A DNA stretch of 10,442 nt from Ktedonobacterales bacterium (GTDB taxonomy: Bacteria > Chloroflexota > Ktedonobacteria > Ktedonobacterales > JADMIN01): contig JANWHL010000129.1 in the NCBI GenBank assembly GCA_025450405.1, positions 1-10,442 on the forward strand, written 5' to 3'. The position numbers and the translations under genes were made by a program. The notes beneath the pieces are model-generated. The model made no database searches, was not told the origin of the DNA, and worked only from the letters and a program-made list of their open reading frames with translations. Positions 1 through 5,959 of the stretch are shown in pieces. How positions within the stretch are numbered: the stretch's first letter is position 1; each line of letters starts with the position of its first letter.

Positions 1-40
1 CGTCTAGGTCCCGGCCCCGCGCGATCGTAAGCTGGTACCG

Positions 41-49
41 TGTTATACT
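41..49 (+). promoter_or_regulatory. Extended -10 promoter element upstream of the DUF4388-like gene
   Basis: The sequence TGTTATACT is an extended -10 box (TGn followed by TATACT at 44-49). No good -35 hexamer lies 16-18 nt upstream, which extended -10 promoters tolerate. Transcription would start near 56 and leave a leader of about 105 nt before the GTG at 161. Read directly from sequence; promoter activity is inferred. Confidence 0.45.
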
Positions 50-52
50 AGA

Positions 53-88
53 TGGACTGGCTGGACCGGATGGACTGGATGGGCGGCG
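53..88. repeat. Short 9-bp tandem repeat in the leader of the DUF4388-like gene
   Basis: Three units, TGGACTGGC, TGGACCGGA and TGGACTGGA, run from 53 to 79, followed by a degenerate fourth unit at 80-88. They lie directly after the predicted -10 box, so they would be in the 5' leader. The repeat is in frame with a tiny ATG-initiated ORF (52-132, 26 codons) that has no visible ribosome binding site. No function is known to me. Confidence 0.6.
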
Positions 89-160
89 CGGCCGTGCGCC
101 GGGCGGGGAGCATGGGGCTGGGGCGATCGTAGCCGCCACGCCGGGGTAGGGGTACAGGAA

Positions 161-907
161 GTGGTAGCGGAGATGCCAAAGGCCCGAGACACTGCCACCG
201 ATCGCCTGTCCAATGTAATCGAGGTCGTCGAGCTTGGCCGGCGCACGGGCCTGCTCTCGGCCGAGCGCGGTATGGGTTCAAGCTACGAAGAGGGCGAGAT
301 CTACTTTGTCTCGGGCCGCGCCATTTACGCCGCGACCTATGCCGTTAGCGCCGCCGCGACCTCGTCGGCGGCGGGACGCGAGGCATGGGCGGCGCTGAGC
401 CAATGGGGCGTTTGCCGCTTCGCCTTCGATCCCACCGCCGAGCGCCCGGACGCGAACCTGGCCGCCGCGTTTGGCGACACCGGCCCGCAAACCGGCGTCG
501 GGCCAGCGTGGCCCACGACACGGCGCAATCCCGCGTCAAACGGATCGGTATGGGGTCCGCCGCCAGCCGGCTCCCCGCGCGTGACGCCAGGCAACTCCGC
601 CGGTGCGATGGTCCCGAGCCAAGCGCCGCGACCCGTGCCGGCACCCAGGACCGGGCCAATCGCGCCCGCCCAGGCGTCGGGATCAGGTCCGCTGGGGCGC
701 CGCCCGCGCCGCGCGCCCGATGCCCGCGACCTCCGCGAGATCGTCGCCACATTTAATCTCTCGCGCAGTCAGCGGACGATCCTGCTGCTGGCCGATGGTA
801 CCCACTCAGTGCTGGATCTCGCCCGCCTGGCCTCCAAGCCCGTGGACGAAGTGATCCAGATCCTCGCGGACCTCGAGGTCGGCGGCCTCATCTATTACTA
901 CGGCTGA
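161..907 (+). CDS. DUF4388-like protein with C-terminal winged-helix-like domain
   Basis: The protein has 248 residues. Residues about 15-100 resemble the DUF4388 domain: a short segment with VVELGRRTGLLSAERG, then EEGEIYFVSGRAIYA, followed by a helical part and a strand around CRFAFDP. Residues about 101-187 are a Pro/Gly/Ala-rich linker, probably disordered. Residues about 188-248 (from RDLREIVATFNLSRSQ to GGLIYYYG) look like a small winged-helix domain, as often appended to DUF4388 proteins. DUF4388 proteins are generally linked to signalling or surface-behaviour regulation, but no exact role can be assigned here. No signal peptide or membrane segment is seen, so it is probably cytoplasmic. 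The GTG start is favoured by AGGGG at 148-152, 8 nt upstream; an in-frame ATG at 173 is the alternative. It is convergent with vsr and not in an operon. Confidence 0.75.
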   Translation: MVAEMPKARDTATDRLSNVIEVVELGRRTGLLSAERGMGSSYEEGEIYFVSGRAIYAATYAVSAAATSSAAGREAWAALSQWGVCRFAFDPTAERPDANLAAAFGDTGPQTGVGPAWPTTRRNPASNGSVWGPPPAGSPRVTPGNSAGAMVPSQAPRPVPAPRTGPIAPAQASGSGPLGRRPRRAPDARDLREIVATFNLSRSQRTILLLADGTHSVLDLARLASKPVDEVIQILADLEVGGLIYYYG

Positions 908-909
908 GC

Positions 910-1017
910 CCGCGCAGTGGCGATAGCCCGGCTGTGCGCCGTCCCGTTTCCACCAGCGACCGGTAGGCAGCCATACGGTTGACGCCAATGGATCGCCCCG
1001 CACGCGCCACTGCGCGG
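910..1017. repeat. 13-bp perfect inverted repeat between convergent genes
   Basis: The arm CCGCGCAGTGGCG at 910-922 is the exact reverse complement of CGCCACTGCGCGG at 1005-1017, with 82 nt between the arms. The adjoining GATAGCC at 922-928 also has its complement GGCTATC at 1023-1029, but displaced rather than continuous. The pair lies in the 139-nt gap between the convergent DUF4388-like and vsr genes, so it could fold into a long stem at the ends of both transcripts. There is no U-tract, so a classical terminator is not supported. Confidence 0.6.
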
Positions 1018-1021
1018 CTCT

Positions 1022-1032
1022 CGGCTATCACG
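1022..1032. repeat. Left copy of 11-bp direct repeat flanking the methyltransferase-vsr module
   Basis: CGGCTATCACG occurs here, 15 bp beyond the vsr stop codon, and again in the same orientation at 3128-3138, beyond the 5' end of the methyltransferase. The two copies bracket the whole two-gene module. The identity is seen directly; the meaning (target-site duplication, recombination footprint or chance) is open. Confidence 0.55.
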
Positions 1033-1047
1033 TCCACACGCGTGGAC
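1032..1047. repeat. Small hairpin at the vsr stop codon
   Basis: GTCCAC (1032-1037) and GTGGAC (1042-1047) form a 6-bp stem with the 4-nt loop ACGC, touching the last base of the vsr stop codon on the minus strand. No T-run follows in either direction, so it is at best a weak or factor-assisted 3' end signal. Confidence 0.35.
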
Positions 1048-1580
1048 TATCCAGACTCGGGGGCCGCACCCGCGCGCGGCTGCTCCACAGGCGCGGTCGC
1101 GTACTGTTCCGGAGCCTCCGCCACCGCCCTGGTGCTCGGGGCCGCCTCCACGTTCAGTGCCGCGTCTACCCGTGTGGCGCACGCGTCCACATCGCGCAGC
1201 ACGTCGCTCTCCCAGAGTCGCAGCACACGCCAGCCGGACGCCGCCAGCGCCGCCTCCACCTCGCCATCCCGCGCCATATTGCGCCGGATCTTCGCCTCCC
1301 ACCAGTCGGGCCGCGAGCGGAAATGGAACTGCTCCTCGAAGGACGCCATGCCGCGCAGCCGCCAGGCGTTGCCATGCCAGAAGTCGCCATCCACGAACAC
1401 GGCCAGGCGCGCGCTGGTGAACACGAGGTCTGGCCGGCCGACAAGCTCGCGTACGTGCAGGCGATAGCGCCGGCCGCGCGCGAAGAGCGCGCGGCGCAGC
1501 TTCAGCTCCGCCTCGCTATCCTTGTTCTTCACCGCCGACATGATCCGCGAGGTCACCTCGGGCGCGCGCTTCTCAGGCAT
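1047..1580 (-). CDS. vsr: Very short patch repair (Vsr-type) DNA mismatch endonuclease
   Basis: The protein has 177 residues; E. coli Vsr has 156. Vsr nicks 5' of the T in T:G mismatches left by deamination of 5-methylcytosine, starting very short patch repair. The core aligns without gaps to E. coli Vsr over the first 73 residues: GRPDLVF carries the catalytic Asp51, VFVDGDFWHG carries Asp64 and His69, and NMARD (101-105) matches the NVERD motif. WES at 123-125 matches WEC. The four structural zinc ligands of E. coli Vsr (Cys66, His71, Cys73, Cys117) are Asp66, Asn71, Trp73 and Ser125 here. Residues about 146-177 are an Ala/Pro/Glu tail absent from E. coli Vsr. The start is supported by GGGGAG 8 nt upstream (1589-1594). 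It lies 121 nt downstream of the methyltransferase, its expected partner. Family is clear; mismatch specificity is inferred. Confidence 0.92.
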   Translation of the reverse strand: MPEKRAPEVTSRIMSAVKNKDSEAELKLRRALFARGRRYRLHVRELVGRPDLVFTSARLAVFVDGDFWHGNAWRLRGMASFEEQFHFRSRPDWWEAKIRRNMARDGEVEAALAASGWRVLRLWESDVLRDVDACATRVDAALNVEAAPSTRAVAEAPEQYATAPVEQPRAGAAPESG

Positions 1581-1606
1581 GCTCGCGTCTCCCCGGTTCC
1601 CGTGTC

Positions 1607-1664
1607 ACGCTGACGCCGCGCCCTCGGTCCGTGCCCGCCAGGTTCGCGCCCCCAATGTCAGCGT
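1607..1664. repeat. 8-bp inverted repeat between methyltransferase and vsr
   Basis: ACGCTGAC at 1607-1614 and GTCAGCGT at 1657-1664 are perfect complements separated by 42 nt. The right arm overlaps the candidate -10 box of a vsr promoter, so it could be an operator half-site or an mRNA stem. It is short and could be chance. Confidence 0.3.
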
Positions 1665-1688
1665 ATCCCACTCGGCGTTATTTGCCAA
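1660..1688 (-). promoter_or_regulatory. Candidate internal promoter for vsr
   Basis: On the minus strand TTGGCA (1688-1683; five of six matches to TTGACA) is followed after exactly 17 nt by TACGCT (1665-1660; a TAnnnT-type box). It lies within the last codons-to-spacer zone after the methyltransferase stop and would start a transcript near 1653 for vsr alone. The weak -10 box keeps confidence low. Confidence 0.3.
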
Positions 1689-1701
1689 CAGCCGGCGGAC
1701 G

Positions 1702-2943
1702 TCAAACCGTGACCGGCTCGCCGGCAAACTCGGGGAGTGGAACCGCCGCCGCGCCCAAGGCATCGGCATGGTCGGCGCGCCGGCGCTTGACCGGCGCCAG
1801 CAGCGCTTGCAGGCGCCGCGCGAAGAGCTCGGCCACCGCCACTGGCACCGCGTTCCCAATCTGGCGCATGGCCTCGCTCCGGCTGCCGGGGAACACGTAG
1901 CGGTCAGGAAAGGTCTGCAACCGCGCGCTCTCACGAACGGTGAAGTACCGCACGCTCCCATCATCCCGCCGGAGCATGTTCTCCCCACCGGGGACACCGT
2001 GCCCACCCGCTTTGAGTGTCTTTGCCGGCCAGTCATACGCGCTGCCGCTGTGTCCATAGTACCTCCGCGCCCCCGGAACACCGACATGGTTATCCACGCC
2101 GAGGCTCCCCGCTTCGTCAATAGGCTCCGGCAGGCCCGCCAGCACGTCGCGTACTGTGCGCCAGGGCTTGGTGTCCGGGGCGATGAGGCCTCCCACACCT
2201 CGCCCGATGGCGCCGATACCCGCTGGTGGCTCGGGCGCCGTCAGCCCATGTCGCCGCCAATAGTGTCCCGTGACCCATTGGTCGGCATAGAGAGCCTCGC
2301 GAGAGTACGTCGGCTCGGGCCACGTCCATTCCAGCGCCAGATCTGACCGCAGCGCCACCATGATCAAGCGCTTGCGGATCTGCGGCACGCCAAAGTCCGC
2401 GAGTTGGAGCACCCGTGGCCCACTCACCCGATACTCCAGGTCAACATGGGCTCGCTCCGCTTCCAGCAGGGCAAGCCGCCGCATGTGGTTGGTCCAGCCC
2501 TCACCCACCCGCGTCTCGACCGCCGGATAACGCAGCCGCAGGATGACGTATTCGAGGTAGGGTCTGAACACCGGGCGTGTCAGCCCAAATACGTTCTCGA
2601 CGAGGATAGCCTCCGGCCGGAGCGCGTGCGCCGCGCGCACGAGCTCGGGAAACAGATTGCGCGCGTCCCCGTCGCCAACGTGTTTGCCGGCAATGGAGAA
2701 TGGTTGGCAGGGAGGACCGCCGGCCAGCAGCTCGATCTTCCCGGCCCAGCGCGCATACGGGAATCCGCGCACATCGGTCTCGTAGACCGGCCAGCGCCGC
2801 CGCACGCAGGGACCACCGCTGTTGGCGCGCAACGTCTCGCACGCATCGTGGTTGTGTTCGACCAGTGCCACGTGATGAAAGCCAGCGCGCTCCAGTCCCA
2901 GCGCCAGCCCACCCCCGCCCGTAAACAATTCGACAGAGCGCAT
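1702..2943 (-). CDS. DNA (cytosine-5-)-methyltransferase
   Basis: The 413-residue protein transfers methyl from S-adenosylmethionine to C5 of cytosine in a specific DNA sequence. Conserved motifs appear in canonical order: motif I ELFTGGGGLALGLERAGF at residues 5-22 (AdoMet binding), motif II VEHN, motif IV GGPPCQPFS with catalytic Cys79, motif VI ENV at 116-118, and motif VIII QIRKR at 188-192. A target-recognition region spans about 200-300, then motif IX RESARLQTFP at 337-346 and motif X GNAVPV at 363-368. The ATG at 2943 is chosen because it begins directly before motif I; GGAGAGAG lies upstream. An in-frame ATG at 3039, 7 nt after a TATACT box, would add 32 low-complexity residues. It is followed by vsr on the same strand, as dcm is in E. 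coli. No restriction enzyme is adjacent, and the target sequence cannot be read from the protein. Confidence 0.96.
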   Translation of the reverse strand: MRSVELFTGGGGLALGLERAGFHHVALVEHNHDACETLRANSGGPCVRRRWPVYETDVRGFPYARWAGKIELLAGGPPCQPFSIAGKHVGDGDARNLFPELVRAAHALRPEAILVENVFGLTRPVFRPYLEYVILRLRYPAVETRVGEGWTNHMRRLALLEAERAHVDLEYRVSGPRVLQLADFGVPQIRKRLIMVALRSDLALEWTWPEPTYSREALYADQWVTGHYWRRHGLTAPEPPAGIGAIGRGVGGLIAPDTKPWRTVRDVLAGLPEPIDEAGSLGVDNHVGVPGARRYYGHSGSAYDWPAKTLKAGGHGVPGGENMLRRDDGSVRYFTVRESARLQTFPDRYVFPGSRSEAMRQIGNAVPVAVAELFARRLQALLAPVKRRRADHADALGAAAVPLPEFAGEPVTV

Positions 2944-3046
2944 AGGAGTTCTCTCTCCGCTCGGACCCCCACCCGCACGCGCCGCGGCGATCACGGGCAC
3001 CCCCGCTGAGACTCGCGGGGCGTCCATCCATGCAGCCATTACTCCA

Positions 3047-3052
3047 AGTATA
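3047..3052 (-). promoter_or_regulatory. Candidate -10 box for the methyltransferase
   Basis: The minus strand reads TATACT, followed by 7 nt and then an in-frame ATG at 3039. No convincing -35 hexamer is seen at 16-18 nt. If used, it gives either an almost leaderless message starting at 3039 or a leader of about 97 nt to the family-standard ATG at 2943. Confidence 0.4.
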
Positions 3053-3127
3053 CGCCCTCGCGGCCCCCTTGCACATCCGCGCGTCAGCGCCACAAGCGAA
3101 TCGGAGCATTACCGGAGCATAGCCAAC

Positions 3128-3138
3128 CGGCTATCACG
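3128..3138. repeat. Right copy of 11-bp direct repeat flanking the methyltransferase-vsr module
   Basis: CGGCTATCACG here is identical to 1022-1032. It sits immediately left of the lepA -35/-10 promoter and outside the methyltransferase promoter region, so the stretch between the copies contains exactly the two DNA-modification genes and their control region. Confidence 0.55.
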
Positions 3139-3139
3139 C

Positions 3140-3168
3140 GCGACAGACCTCCGCGGACGCGCTATAAT
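3140..3168 (+). promoter_or_regulatory. lepA promoter
   Basis: A perfect TATAAT -10 box at 3163-3168 follows GCGACA (3140-3145; GACA matches the consensus end) with a 17-nt spacer. The predicted transcription start is around 3175, giving a leader of about 138 nt to the lepA ATG at 3313. Confidence 0.65.
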
Positions 3169-3201
3169 GAGCCGGTGCGCCCGGGCCGATGGCCCCCCGC
3201 G

Positions 3202-3241
3202 CGAGCGACGAGCGCGACGGCCGCGCGCACGAGCGACGAGC
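3202..3241. repeat. 12-bp direct repeat in the lepA leader
   Basis: CGAGCGACGAGC occurs at 3202-3213 and again at 3230-3241, 28 bp apart start to start, within the predicted 5' leader of lepA. It also falls in the reading frame of the possible N-terminal extension but is not in phase with it. No role is known. Confidence 0.55.
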
Positions 3242-3312
3242 ATCGAAAGGATCCGCGAGAACCGCGGGCGGGGAATGGCCAGGACGAGCCGCCCCGACCG
3301 CGCGCCGCCCCT

Positions 3313-5124
<1,812 letters not shown>

Positions 5125-5154
5125 TCACTCGCCCCAGATCCTCACCCCCAAGCC

Positions 5155-5245
5155 CCCGTCTCCTCCGCGATCCTCGGCGTCCTCTGCGGTTCCTTCATCC
5201 TCTCTCCGCTCCTCCGTGTCCTCTGTGTCCTCAATGTGCGTCTCT
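5155..5245. repeat. Degenerate purine/pyrimidine-biased intergenic repeat
   Basis: On the minus strand the tract is a run of imperfect 9-10 nt words such as ACACAGAGG, ACACGGAGG, CGCAGAGGAC and CGCCGAGGAT. It resembles a repeat type (ACAGAGGACGCAGAG-like) that I recognise from intergenic regions of many GC-rich environmental bacteria. It starts about 30 bp after the lepA stop. It has near-complete purine content on one strand. No protein is inferred from the Arg/Glu-rich reading frame through it. Confidence 0.6.
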
Positions 5246-5303
5246 CCGCGCTCCCCTCCCTATCCCGCACCGCCCTTGGCCGCCGCGCGTCGCGGTCCTG
5301 GCT

Positions 5304-5330
5304 CCCCTCTCCCGTCGCAACGGGGAGGGG
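5304..5330. repeat. GC-rich hairpin, intergenic palindrome
   Basis: CCCCTCTCCCG (5304-5314) pairs with CGGGGAGGGG (5321-5330) with one bulged base and a 6-nt loop. GGGAGAGG at 5338-5345 could instead pair with CCTCTCCC at 5306-5313, so two mutually exclusive stems are possible. It resembles widespread REP-like intergenic palindromes. Confidence 0.5.
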
Positions 5331-5366
5331 TTGTTGGGGGAGAGGACCCCACAACAGACACCAAAA

Positions 5367-5396
5367 GGCCGATCCCATCACGGGATCGGCCCCTTT
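5367..5396. terminator. Bidirectional terminator-like palindrome
   Basis: GGCCGATCCC (5367-5376) and GGGATCGGCC (5382-5391) form a perfect 10-bp stem with a 5-nt loop. On the plus strand CCTTT follows; on the minus strand TTTT follows directly (5366-5363). It lies 242 nt after lepA on the plus strand and could also stop minus-strand transcripts coming from the gene-free interval. The longer T-run favours the minus direction. Confidence 0.65.
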
Positions 5397-5509
5397 ACGC
5401 TGAACACGAGCACGAGAGCATATGCCCGTTGTCCTGCATCCGTTTGACGGCACCCGCATCTCGAAGGATACGGTCCGGTTTGCTCCTACCAGCGCGCCCC
5501 GAGTGCCGC

Positions 5510-5628
5510 GATTCACTCACGCTACCAGCGGCAACCCACGACCTGTTTTCGTCATGCCGCGCCTCGAAAGAGCGTAAGCTCAGAGATATGCGCGGTGGAT
5601 GGGTTTTGGCTCAGGCGGTGAGTGAATC
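5510..5628. repeat. 11-bp inverted repeat spanning 119 bp
   Basis: GATTCACTCAC at 5510-5520 is the exact reverse complement of GTGAGTGAATC at 5618-5628, with 97 nt between. The arms could be ends of a small non-autonomous element or the closing stem of a structured RNA. No flanking duplication is evident. Seen directly; function unknown. Confidence 0.5.
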
Positions 5629-5633
5629 TGGAT

Positions 5634-5649
5634 GCCCGCTGAAGCGGGC
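5634..5649. repeat. Stable 6-bp GC hairpin with 4-nt loop
   Basis: GCCCGC (5634-5639), loop TGAA, GCGGGC (5644-5649). On the minus strand it begins 5 nt after the stop codon of the small candidate ORF at 5654-5710, where it could be a 3' end structure, though no U-tract follows. Confidence 0.45.
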
Positions 5650-5653
5650 GCAA

Positions 5654-5710
5654 CTAGTCAATTTGAAACACCATTTCGAGGAGGCGTATCGGCTTCTTCA
5701 TGGGGAACAT
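5654..5710 (-). CDS. Possible 18-residue small ORF (very tentative)
   Basis: The frame encodes MFPMKKPIRLLEMVFQID and stops at TAG. What singles it out is a strong ribosome binding site: AAAGGAGA at 5719-5726 on the minus strand, 8 nt before the ATG, plus a GC hairpin immediately downstream (5634-5649). The peptide has a basic start and a hydrophobic, possibly amphipathic second half. I recognise no family, and no clear promoter precedes it. It may be an unrelated coincidence within a repeat-rich spacer. Confidence 0.2.
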   Translation of the reverse strand: MFPMKKPIRLLEMVFQID

Positions 5711-5959
5711 GGGGTCCGTCTCCTTTCCCTATATCCCCGAAGGGTCGATCAATGAGACCTTGTGAGTCTCGCGCCCCTCCAATCGGGACACCCCGAGTAT
5801 GCCATATCCCTGTATAACATGTCAACAGACGGTCACTGTTCTCGCACGAACTCGCGCCAGGCTCATCGTGTTCCAGCACGTGTCCGCGCATGTCAGATCG
5901 TGCCGCGAATCGCGCCCCGCCTTGGCACGCCGCCGTCCCCCGTCCGCCGCCGCCATGCG

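Larger units (their letters stand above)
5125..5959. other. 835-bp interval without a convincing gene
   Basis: Between lepA and the CNNM-type gene I see no ORF with recognisable homology or clear coding character apart from one tiny candidate at 5654-5710. The interval holds a pyrimidine-rich degenerate repeat (5155-5245), a GC hairpin (5304-5330), a strong palindrome with terminator features (5367-5391), an 11-bp inverted repeat (5510-5520 with 5618-5628) and a hairpin at 5634-5649. From about 5400 the composition is less GC-rich than the flanking genes. Short ORFs on both strands overlap here with unbiased composition and look spurious. Confidence 0.7.

Noticed and set aside
1522..2346. 274-codon plus-strand frame opposite the methyltransferase
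   Set aside because: It overlaps conserved methyltransferase motifs on the other strand; the translation is arginine-rich without domain features.
5155..5245. Possible CRISPR-like array because of short recurring words
   Set aside because: The words are degenerate, 9-10 nt apart, with no constant repeat or unique spacers and no cas genes.
5142..5516. 124-codon minus-strand frame across the intergenic repeats
   Set aside because: It runs through the degenerate ACAGAGG-type repeat and the terminator palindrome; the Arg/Glu-rich translation is a by-product of the repeat.
5216..5755. 179-codon plus-strand frame in the gap after lepA
   Set aside because: It spans repeat, hairpins and terminator, with no ribosome binding site and no recognisable domain.
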